DNA of 64,000 bases from positions 186,001 through 250,000 of the forward strand of contig CAMHMH010000002.1 in NCBI GenBank assembly GCA_946186205.1, read 5' to 3'. The stretch is from an uncultured Fretibacterium sp. Lineage in GTDB: Bacteria > Synergistota > Synergistia > Synergistales > Aminobacteriaceae. The notes under the pieces were generated by a model. It was not told the DNA's origin and made no database searches. It saw nothing but the letters and a program-made list of their open reading frames with translations. The stretch's first letter is position 1. The number at the start of each line of letters is the position of its first letter. The position numbers were made by a program, and so were the translations under genes. This document shows positions 43,266 through 52,580 of this stretch, piece by piece.

Positions 43266-44365
43266 CCCTCAGCGTATAACATAATTTCTGACCAGATATA
43301 ATTTCCCAGCCTCATGCCCCGCGGAGACAATGCGATTCTCTCAGGAGTAATCACGAACAAATCCGGGGGCATTTCTTTTATGGCACGTTCGATTTCAGGA
43401 AGCAAATTTTTCCGGGCGACTCCGAATCTCGTCCGCAAAGACAACACTGCAAGCTCAATTTCTGACTCTCTCGGCGATAATTCTTCCCTCACTGGCTCAT
43501 TGCCCGACAAATATTCCGCAAGCGTCCGGGGATTCGTGTATCTCACTCCGTCAAGATAACTCACAGCAGAAGGCCCCAGCGCGATAACGTCAGAATGATT
43601 CCAGTACGCTAAGTTGTGCCTGCATTCATGGCCGGGACTCGCAAAGTTCGAGATCTCGTACTGCGTGAAGTTCTTGCGAGGAAGAATATACTGCGCGTAA
43701 CGGTAAAACTTATAGCCGACTCCGTTCAGGTCATCTCCGCCGTATTTCGCCCACATAGGCGCGCCAGGCTCAAGCGTTAATTGATAGCACGAAATATGAC
43801 TCGCGTAATCCATCACACACCTTAACGAATAATCCCATGACCTTAGAGTCTGACCGGGTATCGCGAAAATCAAATCACAGCTCAGGTTCAAGCCGGAAGA
43901 TTTCACGAGCTTCATTGCGTTTCCTGCTGACTGTGAGTCGTGAATGCGTCCCAGTGTCATAAGCTCCGAGTCATTCATGCTCTGTACTCCCAAGCTAATG
44001 CGCGTAAAATTATTGTCCCGGAAAAATGATACATGCTCAGGCGTTAGGGAATTGGGATTCGCTTCAGTCGTTGCTTCAGTGATTGATGACGTGCCGAAGT
44101 TACTGAGTATTATCGACATGAGAGACTCCCATTCTGAGAGAGTCAAAACTGTTGGAGTCCCTCCGCCGATATAGAGAGTCGACAAAGAGACCCGGCCATG
44201 ACGTGAATATGACTCTGCCTCGCGCTTCACAGCCTCAAGCCATGAATGAACGCCGCGTTTGTCCGTTACGCTGTAGAAGGAGCAATACCCGCATTTCTTC
44301 TCGCAGAACGGGACATGAATATACAGTGAGCAGTGTTTAGTGTGAAGTGTGAAGTCTCTTATCAC
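43262..44365 (-). CDS. hemW: Radical SAM protein HemW
   Basis: HemW is a heme chaperone related to oxygen-independent coproporphyrinogen oxidase. The 367-residue product has the radical SAM cluster motif [14 protein letters not shown] (C-x3-C-x2-C) and the GGGTPT segment. The frame is open 141 bases further upstream within lepA, but GTG at 44365 gives a GTGA overlap with the lepA stop and the usual N-terminus just before SLYIHVPFC, so this start is chosen. lepA-hemW linkage is common across bacteria. Confidence 0.9.
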   Translation of the reverse strand: MIRDFTLHTKHCSLYIHVPFCEKKCGYCSFYSVTDKRGVHSWLEAVKREAESYSRHGRVSLSTLYIGGGTPTVLTLSEWESLMSIILSNFGTSSITEATTEANPNSLTPEHVSFFRDNNFTRISLGVQSMNDSELMTLGRIHDSQSAGNAMKLVKSSGLNLSCDLIFAIPGQTLRSWDYSLRCVMDYASHISCYQLTLEPGAPMWAKYGGDDLNGVGYKFYRYAQYILPRKNFTQYEISNFASPGHECRHNLAYWNHSDVIALGPSAVSYLDGVRYTNPRTLAEYLSGNEPVREELSPRESEIELAVLSLRTRFGVARKNLLPEIERAIKEMPPDLFVITPERIALSPRGMRLGNYIWSEIMLYAEG

Positions 44366-46164
44366 TTTTCGCCAGTGTCGACCTGCATAAACGCTAAGAA
44401 CGCCTCTTGAGGTATGCTTACTTTTCCGATCTGCTTCATGCGCTTCTTGCCTTCTTTCTGCTTCTCCAATAATTTGCGCTTCCTCGTTATATCTCCTCCG
44501 TAACATTTCGCTAATACATCTTTTCGCAATGCCCTGACATTCACGCGGACAATTACCCTTCTTCCTATTGATGCCTGAATGGGAATTTCGAATAATTGCG
44601 ACGGTATTAACTCTTTGAGCTTTGTTACTACAGCATGGCCGCGATTATATGCTGCGTCCTTGTGGCATATGAATGAGAATGCGTCAGCCGCTTCGCCGTT
44701 CACGAGAATATCAACCCTCACTAACTCGCTTGCTTTGAGTCCTATTAATTCATAGTCGAGCGAAGCATATCCCCTTGTCTGTGATTTAAGTTTGTCGTGA
44801 AAGTCAACAATAAATTCTGACAATGGCATCTCGTAAACAAGCCTGACTCTTTCGGGGGTGATATAGTCCATTGATTTATACGTTCCGCGCTTGTCCTGAA
44901 CTAACTGCATTACGCGCCCTGTAAATTCTGAGGGCATGAACACAGACAGCTTGATATACGGCTCTCGTATCTCTGCGATTTCTGACGGGTCCGGGAAATC
45001 TGAAGGCCTGTGAGCTTCTATCACATCACCGTTGCTTTTGACGACTTCATATATTACATTGGGGGCTGTCGCTACGAGTTCGACTCCATATTCCTCCCTG
45101 AGTCTTTCGCGTACTACGTCCATGTGCAGCAGTCCCAAGAAGCCGCACCTGAATCCGAATCCTAATGCTTCAGAACTTTCAGGCTCATACGTAACGGCGG
45201 AGTCATTGAGGCATAATTTCTCCAGCGCGTCGCGCAGCTGCGGGTAATTGTCGCGCTCTACAGGATAGAATCCGCAGAAAACAACGCTCTTCACTTTCTT
45301 GTAGCCGGGAAGAGGAGAGTCTGCCGGGTTGTTAGCGTCTGTTATCGTGTCGCCTACCTGAGCTTCCGCAAGTGTCTTTATGCTCGCGGTAATGTAGCCT
45401 ACCTCGCCTGCTTTGAGTTCGTTTACTGGAGTGAAGCCCGGCTTGAAGACTCCCGCCTCATTCACGGGGTAAGTGATTCCGTTGGCCATGAACATAATAT
45501 TTTGCCCCGTTCTGATTGTGCCGTTCATGACTCGGACGTAGCAAATCACGCCCCTGTAGTTATCATAAACTGAGTCAAAAATTAATGCCTGCAAAGGTGC
45601 TTGAGGGTCTCCATTTGGGGCAGGAATGTCTTTCACGATTCTTTCGAGAATATCGCGGACTCCTTCGCCTGTTTTCGCGCTTGTGAGTACAGCGTCTGAA
45701 GCGTCGAGTCCAACAACGTCGGAAATTTCCTGCTTTGCGTTGTCTGGTCTTGCTGACGGAAGATCTATCTTGTTGATGACGGGAAGAATTTCGAGTCCCT
45801 GATCTATAGCCTGATATGCGTTTGCGACTGTCTGAGCCTCGACTCCCTGCGTCGCGTCAACAACGAGCAATGCCCCCTCGCAAGCAGCCAATGAGCGCGA
45901 GACCTCGTAAGCAAAATCGACATGTCCGGGAGTGTCTATGAGGTTGAGAATGTATTGCTGTCCGTCCTGCGCTGTGTAATTCATTCGGACAGGTACGAGC
46001 TTGATAGTGATTCCGCGTTCACGTTCTAGGGCGAGCGAGTCGAGAATCTGAGCTTTCATTTCGCGTGAAGAGATTGTGCCGGTTGACTCTAAGAGACGGT
46101 CGGCGAGAGTAGACTTGCCGTGATCAATGTGGGCGATGATACAAAAATTTCGGATGTTGTTCAT
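44362..46164 (-). CDS. lepA: Elongation factor 4 (LepA)
   Basis: Ribosome-associated GTPase. The 600-residue product has the G1 motif [16 protein letters not shown]3 [12 protein letters not shown]4 [10 protein letters not shown], domain II and the LepA-specific C-terminal domain ending [16 protein letters not shown] with QVDTGEK. GAGGTGAAATC precedes the ATG. It is co-transcribed with hemW. Confidence 0.97.
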   Translation of the reverse strand: MNNIRNFCIIAHIDHGKSTLADRLLESTGTISSREMKAQILDSLALERERGITIKLVPVRMNYTAQDGQQYILNLIDTPGHVDFAYEVSRSLAACEGALLVVDATQGVEAQTVANAYQAIDQGLEILPVINKIDLPSARPDNAKQEISDVVGLDASDAVLTSAKTGEGVRDILERIVKDIPAPNGDPQAPLQALIFDSVYDNYRGVICYVRVMNGTIRTGQNIMFMANGITYPVNEAGVFKPGFTPVNELKAGEVGYITASIKTLAEAQVGDTITDANNPADSPLPGYKKVKSVVFCGFYPVERDNYPQLRDALEKLCLNDSAVTYEPESSEALGFGFRCGFLGLLHMDVVRERLREEYGVELVATAPNVIYEVVKSNGDVIEAHRPSDFPDPSEIAEIREPYIKLSVFMPSEFTGRVMQLVQDKRGTYKSMDYITPERVRLVYEMPLSEFIVDFHDKLKSQTRGYASLDYELIGLKASELVRVDILVNGEAADAFSFICHKDAAYNRGHAVVTKLKELIPSQLFEIPIQASIGRRVIVRVNVRALRKDVLAKCYGGDITRKRKLLEKQKEGKKRMKQIGKVSIPQEAFLAFMQVDTGEK

Positions 46165-46196
46165 GATTTCACCTCATGGAAATAATATCACGGCGC

Positions 46197-46233
46197 AAAA
46201 AAATTCCCCCCGGTCATTAATGGCAGGGAGGAT
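46197..46233 (-). terminator. Terminator after the parA operon
   Basis: On minus, TCCTCCCTGCC and GACCGGGGGGA pair around ATTAAT, followed by ATTTTTTT. Confidence 0.83.
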
Positions 46234-46243
46234 ATTTTCATTT

Positions 46244-46615
46244 CTATTGTCTGAACACATCGCCTCTTGTAGAAATTCTCTGAGCTTCCTCTATGATATG
46301 CTCTATTAGCTTGTCTGTTTTCTTCCATTTCATGACTCGTTTTGAATGATCCATGCCGTGATACGAAATAATATCCTTGAGCTGTTTTTCTGTGAGAACC
46401 TGTAATTTTTCCCTGAGAGATTCTTCGCCCTCAGCAATAATATCTATAGGGTTGATGACTGGCAAATCGCGCCGGTTTGAAGCTCTGTTTGCAGCTGTCT
46501 TCTTTGCGGGATTTTTTTGTGAAAATATTTGTTCAATCTTTGCGGAAAACTCCGGGTTATTTTCTGCCTCATCAATTATCACTTTGAACAATTTGCGTAA
46601 AAATTCAGCAGGCAT
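46244..46615 (-). CDS. Small partner of the ParA-like protein
   Basis: A 123-residue protein whose ATG overlaps the parA stop by one base (TAATG). It is basic in the middle and helical; the C-terminal half (LTEKQLKDIISYHGMDHSK then KTDKLIEHIIEEA) looks like a SAP/Rho-N-type helix-extended-helix, a fold used for nucleic acid binding. By position it may take the place of ParB as the DNA-binding partner. I cannot name a family. Confidence 0.65.
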   Translation of the reverse strand: MPAEFLRKLFKVIIDEAENNPEFSAKIEQIFSQKNPAKKTAANRASNRRDLPVINPIDIIAEGEESLREKLQVLTEKQLKDIISYHGMDHSKRVMKWKKTDKLIEHIIEEAQRISTRGDVFRQ

Positions 46616-47454
46616 TATCTCACCTTCAGCATAAATTCACTGGCAAATGCTTTGAATGTATCATACGGCTCACCATAGCCAAGTCTCTGGCGCAATGTAT
46701 TAACCTTCCTGTATTCTGCTGCCGAGCTTATACCGCTGTTTTCATAGAACACAGTCTCGAAGAGCGGAGCATCTTTTCCCTTCTTCAGCTCATCAAGAGT
46801 CCTCATGTGAAGGTTTGACTGAACACGTACTTTTGTCGCTACAATCCCAAGACACTCTATATTTTGTGCAATCTCACCCGAAAATTGATCCACCCGCTTT
46901 ATGATCTGCGGGATTCCGTATGTAGAAAGCACATCGGGAATCGCCGGAATAATATATCCGTCAGAAATTCTCAGGGCGTTCAACGTTATGAGTCCCATGT
47001 TAGGCGGGCAGTCTATGATTATATAGTCATAATTGCTTCCTGTTTTCCAGATTGCACGCTTTAATATTTCTGTCGGGTTTCCTGCAAAAAATTTTCCGGG
47101 AGGTATTGAGGCTATTTTGTCCTGAATGTCAATCATGTCTAAACTTGAGGGGATAAGATCAAGCGTTTTTACTTCCTCTATTCCTGATGCGTTTTTCTGT
47201 ATTATCGTGGAAACATCGAAATTATTTCCGCCCTTTAACGCCTCACTGAACAGAGCATAAAGCGTAAGTCCGTTTGAGTTAAGTTCCTTCCATTTGTCAT
47301 CGCCGATCATCATTGTCGTGCAGTTTGTCTGAGGATCAATATCTATAACAAGAACTTTTTTCCCAAACACTCCAGAAAGAACAGCAGCAAGTCCGAATGT
47401 CGTAGTTGTTTTTGCGACTCCGCCTTTAAGATTAATGAATGATATTGCTTTCAT
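46615..47454 (-). CDS. parA: ParA/Soj-family ATPase
   Basis: A 279-residue deviant-Walker ATPase: ISFINLKGGVAKTTTTFGLA (signature Lys and GK-T), switch II IIIDCPPNMGLITLNALR, and switch I VIDIDPQTNCTTMM. Such proteins move plasmids, chromosomes or large complexes. No parB or clear parS sites (TGTTTCACGTGAAACA-like) were seen nearby; the downstream partner is the 123-residue protein. Probably a secondary partition or positioning system, not the chromosomal one, or a relic of an integrated element. Confidence 0.88.
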   Translation of the reverse strand: MKAISFINLKGGVAKTTTTFGLAAVLSGVFGKKVLVIDIDPQTNCTTMMIGDDKWKELNSNGLTLYALFSEALKGGNNFDVSTIIQKNASGIEEVKTLDLIPSSLDMIDIQDKIASIPPGKFFAGNPTEILKRAIWKTGSNYDYIIIDCPPNMGLITLNALRISDGYIIPAIPDVLSTYGIPQIIKRVDQFSGEIAQNIECLGIVATKVRVQSNLHMRTLDELKKGKDAPLFETVFYENSGISSAAEYRKVNTLRQRLGYGEPYDTFKAFASEFMLKVR

Positions 47455-47512
47455 GATTTTATTTTTCTCCTTTGGATTTCGAGATTATATCATGCGCCGT
47501 TTTCGTCAAACA

Positions 47513-47548
47513 AAAATTCCCCCCGGCCATGAAAGACCAGAGGGAAAA
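47513..47548 (-). terminator. Terminator after the carrier gene
   Basis: On minus, TTTTCCCTCTGGTC and GCCGGGGGGAA pair around TTTCATG, followed by TTTTTG. Confidence 0.82.
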
Positions 47549-47567
47549 TTTCTATATATGAGGAGTA

Positions 47568-48833
47568 CTAGTAAAACAGATGACCGAGATTGAACACTCC
47601 CAGCCATGACATCAATACATTGATTAAGACGTTCGCAACTGAAAGAAGGAAAAGAGTCTTGAACATGTTATTCATTTCTTCTGTCGTTGTCTCTTTGCTC
47701 GCGCTGTATGATGACATTATGATAGCTCCTCCCGTTGACAATGGACTTATAGCCGCCGCGAATGACGTTGCTATTATCCCCGACATCAATTCCACGTAAC
47801 TGACTCCGAATGTCCTCGCTACGTTGTCAGCAATCGGAAGCAATGCAGGCATAACGACTCCAGTTGTTGAACTCACCCATGAAAGTATACCTGACGTTGC
47901 CGACATTATCGGGACAGCAGTGTTTGTTGTCATTAACGTTGAGAGATAATCCGATACCAGTTTGATTCCTCCGAGCTTGTTTATGACGTTCACCAATGCA
48001 CCGACTCCGCATATGAACACGAGAGTCCCCCATGGGATTCCCTTTATGGCTTTCTTTTCGTCAGCACACCCCGTGAGAATCAATACACTTGCGGCGAGGA
48101 AGGCAAATAATCCCGTGTCGAGCTTGAAGCCTATGCAGCAAACTACTACTACAATGATTACTGCAACGGTGATTCTCTGCTCGCGGTTGAATTTCGGAAT
48201 CTCTGACCACTTCAGCGGGTTGTCAGCTTTGACTTTATACCCTTTGTACAGAATATACACTACAAGAGTGAAAACGAATCCCGAAAGAAGAGTCGACAAA
48301 AATAAATGCAAACCGAATCCCGAATAGCCCATAGGATTCGAGAGCTGCGCCGCTAAAATTCCCGTTATCGACAAAGTAGAAGCACACCCCGCGTTAGCTC
48401 CGAGCTTGGCATAAAGTGATGTAGCCATCGGGTTAATGTCCATCTCAAACGCAAGATACATCGCGAAAGTCGTCATTAAGATTCCCGCCGCGATATGTCC
48501 CGGACCAATCGCCGAAATGAAAGCCGACAATACGAACATAAGAATCGGAATCAGAACCGTACGTTTTCCGACAAGAGCGACAACTTTTTTCGAGAACAAT
48601 TCAAGCGTCCCATTCTGCGAGGCCATTCCGAACATGAACGTAACGCCGACGAGAGTCACGAACATTGACGAGCTGAATCCCGCCGTAATTTGTGATGCCT
48701 TCATTCCTCCGACAGTGCCGAGAACGAACGCCGCGCCTAACGCAAAGAATCCGAGATTGATTTTCTTGATGAAGCCGATCGCAACGACAACAGCAAGAAC
48801 GAGAAGAGATATTACCGGCAAATATTCCTGCAT
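47568..48833 (-). CDS. Dicarboxylate carrier, MatC/SLC13-like
   Basis: A 421-residue inner-membrane transporter with 11-12 helices in two inverted halves, each with a hairpin-like segment: SAIGPGHIAAGILMTTFAMY in the first half and AAISPLSTGGAIIMSSYSA in the second, the sodium/substrate loops of the ion transporter superfamily. It follows prpF by 21 bases in the same operon, so its substrate is probably a di- or tricarboxylate. The ribosome site AAAGGGGGTAAAAATC is complementary over ten bases to the C-rich part of the small RNA at 41274. Confidence 0.82.
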   Translation of the reverse strand: MQEYLPVISLLVLAVVVAIGFIKKINLGFFALGAAFVLGTVGGMKASQITAGFSSSMFVTLVGVTFMFGMASQNGTLELFSKKVVALVGKRTVLIPILMFVLSAFISAIGPGHIAAGILMTTFAMYLAFEMDINPMATSLYAKLGANAGCASTLSITGILAAQLSNPMGYSGFGLHLFLSTLLSGFVFTLVVYILYKGYKVKADNPLKWSEIPKFNREQRITVAVIIVVVVCCIGFKLDTGLFAFLAASVLILTGCADEKKAIKGIPWGTLVFICGVGALVNVINKLGGIKLVSDYLSTLMTTNTAVPIMSATSGILSWVSSTTGVVMPALLPIADNVARTFGVSYVELMSGIIATSFAAAISPLSTGGAIIMSSYSASKETTTEEMNNMFKTLFLLSVANVLINVLMSWLGVFNLGHLFY

Positions 48834-48854
48834 GATTTTTACCCCCTTTGAGTG

Positions 48855-50000
48855 TTACAGCCTTATGCGCGCTGTTCCGTCCATGATGAAATTCGCTGTC
48901 CTGAAGCCGAATGTGTCATCAATTTCGGGAATGTTGCTGCCTTCTGGAAGCGTGAAGTCCGCTCCGCATTCGAGAATCCCGGCGGGGTGTCCTATGCGTA
49001 TGAACTGAGTGTCAGCGTTTGGTGCCAAGACTTTATTCACGACTGAACCGGGTGTAACTGCCGCTGCTGCTGTGCACATTGCCCCGGTCATTGCGTAAGA
49101 GGGGTGAGGCTTCTGCATTGACATCATTCGCGAGAGAAGGTCAATATCTTCCTTTGCGATTTCTTTTCCGTCTGATGTCGTATAATTTCCGGGACTGGCT
49201 ACGAATGTCATTTTCGGGATTCCTGGAGTTTCCCACGCTGATTTAGTGTAGTCGTCAATGAGGCCAAGTCTTTGCGCGGCGAGGCCTCGAATCTTTTCGA
49301 GAAGGTCAAGCATTTCGGGCTTTGCGTTAAGGTCATCGGGAAGCTCTTTACCCGTCAAGCCTATATCATGAGCCTTAACGAACACCAACGGATTCGCAGC
49401 GTCAACAATAGACGCGTCAACTTTTCCGAATCCCGGAACATCAAGCGAGTCGATCACATTCCCCGTAGGAAGCAAACCTTTTCCGAGCGTCCCGGAAGGA
49501 CGGACAAATTTCAGCTTCACGGGCGACGCTGTGCCGGGGACTCCATCGATGGCAAAATCTCCTGAGTACGCGACTTCCCCGCCCGGTGTCTGAACGTCAG
49601 CAATGATTATCTTGTTCGTGTTTGTGTTGAAGATACGAACGCTCGTTACTCCGTCTTTTGCCTCAACGAGTCCGCGCTCAATCGCGAAAGGCCCGACTCC
49701 TGATGAGATATTCCCGCAGTTTCCTTTGTAGCTGACTAACGGCTTGTCTACGCTTACCTGTGCGAACGTGTAATCTACATCGGCTTCAGGGTTTTCTGAC
49801 TTCTTGATGATTGCGACTTTGCTTGTTACTGAATATGACCCTCCGAGTCCGTCAATCTGCTTTGAGTCCGGGCTTCCCATGAGCCTGAGCAATAACGACT
49901 CCCATTCGTCATGGTTTGCGGGCATGTCGTCCTCAAGAATGTAGACTCCCTTGCTTGTTCCGCCGCGCATAATAGTTACCGGCAGCTTCTTAACTGTCAT
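48855..50000 (-). CDS. prpF: PrpF-family isomerase (aconitate/methylaconitate/methylitaconate type)
   Basis: A 381-residue protein of the PrpF group (diaminopimelate-epimerase-like fold in two halves). It starts MTVKKLPVTIMRGGTSKGVY, a diagnostic N-terminus, has the active Cys in SYKGNCGNISSGVGPFAIE and a second-half motif DAANPLVFVKAHDIGLTG. ATG at 50000 follows CAGGAGG at eight bases; the longer open frame to 50222 is not used. Members isomerise unsaturated acids such as 2-methyl-trans-aconitate, 4-oxalomesaconate or methylitaconate; which one cannot be told. The linked carrier and LysR gene indicate a catabolic unit for such an acid. Confidence 0.88.
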   Translation of the reverse strand: MTVKKLPVTIMRGGTSKGVYILEDDMPANHDEWESLLLRLMGSPDSKQIDGLGGSYSVTSKVAIIKKSENPEADVDYTFAQVSVDKPLVSYKGNCGNISSGVGPFAIERGLVEAKDGVTSVRIFNTNTNKIIIADVQTPGGEVAYSGDFAIDGVPGTASPVKLKFVRPSGTLGKGLLPTGNVIDSLDVPGFGKVDASIVDAANPLVFVKAHDIGLTGKELPDDLNAKPEMLDLLEKIRGLAAQRLGLIDDYTKSAWETPGIPKMTFVASPGNYTTSDGKEIAKEDIDLLSRMMSMQKPHPSYAMTGAMCTAAAAVTPGSVVNKVLAPNADTQFIRIGHPAGILECGADFTLPEGSNIPEIDDTFGFRTANFIMDGTARIRL

Positions 50001-50144
50001 TGCTTTGATCCTCCTGCATATATATTTTGTGTGTGGAATGTTTTTTGTGATGGGCAAATGATAAGGCAACAAAATTATAATGTAAAATACTAAAAACTTA
50101 CCGAAAAAATTAGATGAGCTAATAATAATGAGGGGGAAAAATTT

Positions 50145-51041
50145 TTGGACTTCAGCGAGATGAATTACGTAACAGCGATCGCAAAGCACCAGAATTTCAC
50201 GAGGGCAGCTGAAGAGCTTCACATAAGCCAGTCAGCTTTGAGCCAGTACATGACGCGCCTTGAGTCTGAATTGGGATTGAAACTCTTTGAGCGTTCCGAC
50301 AAGAAATATATTCCGACATACGCGGGGCGGCGTTATCTTGAGTATGCTCGGAGGATTCTCGAAATGAAATCGGGACTTGACGCAGAACTTTCCGACATCA
50401 TAAAACGCGACGTAGGAGTCCTGAATATCGGCCTGCCTAATATGCGGTGCGCTTTCATGCTCCCTAAAACGCTCCCGGTCTTCAGCAGGAAATATCTTAA
50501 TGTGAAAGTGAATATCTTTGAGGGAACAAGCGCGATGATTGACTCGAAACTGATTGAGGGCGATATAGATTTGGCGTTCTACAGCAAGCCGCACAAGATT
50601 AACCCGCACTTAGTGTATGAGACTCTCGCGCCTGAAGAGTTATTGATATGTACATGCCGAAATCACCGAGTGAAAGATTCTTCTGCTGACGGAAGATTAG
50701 ATCTCTCAGCAATCCGGGATGAGAGACTCATATTGTTATCACCCGAACAAAGAACAGGCCAAATATCCCGGCATTACCTCAAGCAGGCCGGTATTGATCT
50801 AACGAACTCAATCACCACAAACAACATGCCCGCCGTAATATCTCTCACTGAACAAGGCTGGGGCGTTTCGTTCATCTTTGAGTCACATTTGCGGTGGCAT
50901 TCCCCTGAGCCTGAGATTGATACGTATAGTTTTGGTGAAAACGGAGTATACAGTGATTTTGTTGCGGCCATGAGGAAAGGTAGCTATCTTCCGGCTTATG
51001 CAAGATATTTTATCGATGAGGCCGGAAAATTATACGCATGA
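50145..51041 (+). CDS. LysR-family transcriptional regulator
   Basis: A 298-residue regulator with an N-terminal winged helix (MNYVTAIAKHQNFTRAAEEL then HISQSALSQYMTRLESELG) and a periplasmic-binding-like effector domain (about 90-298). TTG at 50145 has GAGGGGG eight bases upstream; an ATG at 50160 is the alternative. It is divergent from prpF, the usual arrangement for LysR control of a neighbouring operon. The 144-base space is AT-rich with ATTATAAT at 50074-50081 usable as -10 on both strands. The effector is probably the acid handled by PrpF. Confidence 0.9.
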   Translation: MDFSEMNYVTAIAKHQNFTRAAEELHISQSALSQYMTRLESELGLKLFERSDKKYIPTYAGRRYLEYARRILEMKSGLDAELSDIIKRDVGVLNIGLPNMRCAFMLPKTLPVFSRKYLNVKVNIFEGTSAMIDSKLIEGDIDLAFYSKPHKINPHLVYETLAPEELLICTCRNHRVKDSSADGRLDLSAIRDERLILLSPEQRTGQISRHYLKQAGIDLTNSITTNNMPAVISLTEQGWGVSFIFESHLRWHSPEPEIDTYSFGENGVYSDFVAAMRKGSYLPAYARYFIDEAGKLYA

Positions 51042-51081
51042 AAAAAGCAGGGACTCTCCAACTCTCTGAAGCAGTCCCCGC
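51041..51081 (-). terminator. Terminator after the Gfo/Idh/MocA gene
   Basis: On minus, GCGGGGACT and AGTCCCTGC form the stem and TTTTTT follows, touching the LysR stop codon. Confidence 0.82.
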
Positions 51082-51124
51082 TTTACACATTACAACGCAG
51101 AATCTGTTACGTGATATTCATTCG

Positions 51125-52090
51125 TTAAACCGCTGCCGGAAACTTTACCCCCTCAGCGTTTGCATCATGTATTTGTCTCAAAATCTCTACGGCTACTTCA
51201 AGAGCTTTCTTCCCGTCGCCACCACCCACAACAGGCGGACGATGTTCCCTCACGCACCGAACGAAATCGGCAAGCTCTAACTTAAGCGGCTCACTCTTAG
51301 GGAACACGGGAGTCTCTCGGATCTCTACCTGCCCTTCAGGGTTGTTCACGCAGCGGGAAATCTGCACCGTCTGAAGCTCATAGTTCACCGTAATCTGTCT
51401 CTCACGCTCAACGACTTCAAGCTGTCTGCATTTCTTCTGAGCGCACCTCGATGTGAGTATATGCGCCAATGTTCCGTCCTCAAATGTTATGTGAGCGTCA
51501 GCAATGTCTTCATGCTCCGTGAATACACATGCTCCCGTCGCGGCGATTTTTGCGATTCTCGAGGGCACGAGGGACATAACTATATCAATGTCGTGAATCA
51601 TCAAGTCAAGAACGACTCCCACATCATTAATACGCGGCGTGAATGGTGCTGTCCTTCGTGCGTCAAGATAAAGGGGGCGGCAGGTTATTCCCGTTATGTA
51701 TCGTATCGCGCTGTTGAAGCGTTCAATATGTCCGACCTGAAGAACCAAATTATTTTTGTCGGCAATCTCTAACAGTTCCCCGGCCTCTGAAGGTTTCACA
51801 GTTACAGGCTTCTCAACAAGAACATGTATTCCGGCCTCAAGTGCTTTCTTTGCGATCTCGTAGTGAAGGCTCGTCGGAACAACTACAGATATTGCGTCAG
51901 GAGACTGGCGGCGCATAAGCTCATCAAATGAGTCGTAAGCAGGAACTCCCAAATTCTCGCCGATGAATCTCGCGCGCTCTATGTCGCTGTCCGCAACTCC
52001 TACAAGCCGGGCATCAGGAAGCTCCGTGTAAATCCTCGCGTGATGCTGTCCCAAATGCCCGACACCTATAACTGCAACTTTCTCTGTCAT
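51125..52090 (-). CDS. Gfo/Idh/MocA-family sugar dehydrogenase
   Basis: A 321-residue NAD(P)-dependent oxidoreductase. Rossmann motif VAVIGVGHLGQHHARIY, the Lys of the catalytic EKP in HVLVEKPVTVKPSE, and the central MIHDIDIVMSLV with the active-site His. The C-terminal sheet domain lacks unusual insertions. Similar proteins act on UDP-GlcNAc at C3 (GnnA-like) or on other UDP-sugars for surface glycans; given LpxA in this genome, a GnnA role is possible but unproven. No aminotransferase partner is adjacent. Confidence 0.82.
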   Translation of the reverse strand: MTEKVAVIGVGHLGQHHARIYTELPDARLVGVADSDIERARFIGENLGVPAYDSFDELMRRQSPDAISVVVPTSLHYEIAKKALEAGIHVLVEKPVTVKPSEAGELLEIADKNNLVLQVGHIERFNSAIRYITGITCRPLYLDARRTAPFTPRINDVGVVLDLMIHDIDIVMSLVPSRIAKIAATGACVFTEHEDIADAHITFEDGTLAHILTSRCAQKKCRQLEVVERERQITVNYELQTVQISRCVNNPEGQVEIRETPVFPKSEPLKLELADFVRCVREHRPPVVGGGDGKKALEVAVEILRQIHDANAEGVKFPAAV

Positions 52091-52197
52091 GATTCAGAAT
52101 CCTTCCCCTTGTGAAAATCTCTATTCTTACTTATCACAGGATACGCAATTTTTTATGATTATATTTTTTTCCCGGTTACTTTGCAAATTTATTCATG

Positions 52198-52206
52198 TGT
52201 TATCAT
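52198..52206 (+). promoter_or_regulatory. Extended -10 promoter upstream of the 110-residue gene
   Basis: TGTTATCAT, with a 35-base leader. A TTGCAA lies at a short distance and is not a proper -35. Confidence 0.4.
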
Positions 52207-52240
52207 TGTGCAAAATCCCAAACAGGAAGTGTTATTCATT

Positions 52241-52573
52241 ATGACAAAGCAGGAAATAACAGCGAAAGTTAACGCGCTCATTGAAGCTCCGTCATGCAAT
52301 CCCGCGCTCAAGGCAGCAGCTGAAGAATATCTCAAGTCTCAGGACAAAGAGTCAGCGGCAAAGCTCGTGAAGGCACTCGAAGAATACGTGAACAGCATCG
52401 ACGAGACAATAGCACTCGCAGAGTCCGAAATGGGAGCAAAAATTTTCGGCGCGGAACAGGCAAAGGGACTCGCAGAGGCCGTAAAGAAATTCAAAGCTGA
52501 AGGTAACAAGTACTGCTTATGCCCGGCGTGTCAGGCAGGAGCAGAGATATACGCGAACAAAGAAGCCCTGTAA
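52241..52573 (+). CDS. Conserved 110-residue protein with C-terminal CPAC (often labelled Hsp90-like)
   Basis: An acidic, helical protein found under various names in anaerobic bacteria; the common label as heat-shock protein Hsp90 is not supported by any Hsp90 motif. The ATG at 52241 has AGGAAG upstream; a longer frame from 52181 is not used. The N-terminal half is MTKQEITAKVNALIEAPSCN followed by long helices; the end has YCLCPACQAGAEI with three Cys in C-x-C-x2-C, which could bind a metal. It is seven bases upstream of a glycosyltransferase and probably co-transcribed. Function unknown. Confidence 0.75.
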   Translation: MTKQEITAKVNALIEAPSCNPALKAAAEEYLKSQDKESAAKLVKALEEYVNSIDETIALAESEMGAKIFGAEQAKGLAEAVKKFKAEGNKYCLCPACQAGAEIYANKEAL

Positions 52574-52580
52574 AAATTTC

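Noticed and set aside
44366-44506. N-terminal extension of hemW into lepA
   Set aside because: The extra 47 residues are an out-of-frame reading of the lepA end; the GTGA overlap gives the usual HemW start.
48436-49008. 190-codon open frame on plus, antisense to the carrier and prpF
   Set aside because: It crosses two well-supported genes and encodes a low-complexity Thr/Ile/Pro-rich sequence without a ribosome site.
50001-50222. N-terminal extension of prpF
   Set aside because: The family N-terminus begins at the ATG at 50000, which has a strong ribosome site; the extension would overlap the divergent LysR gene.
51038-51280. 80-codon ORF on plus after the LysR gene
   Set aside because: It covers the terminator of the convergent dehydrogenase and the certain C-terminus of that gene.
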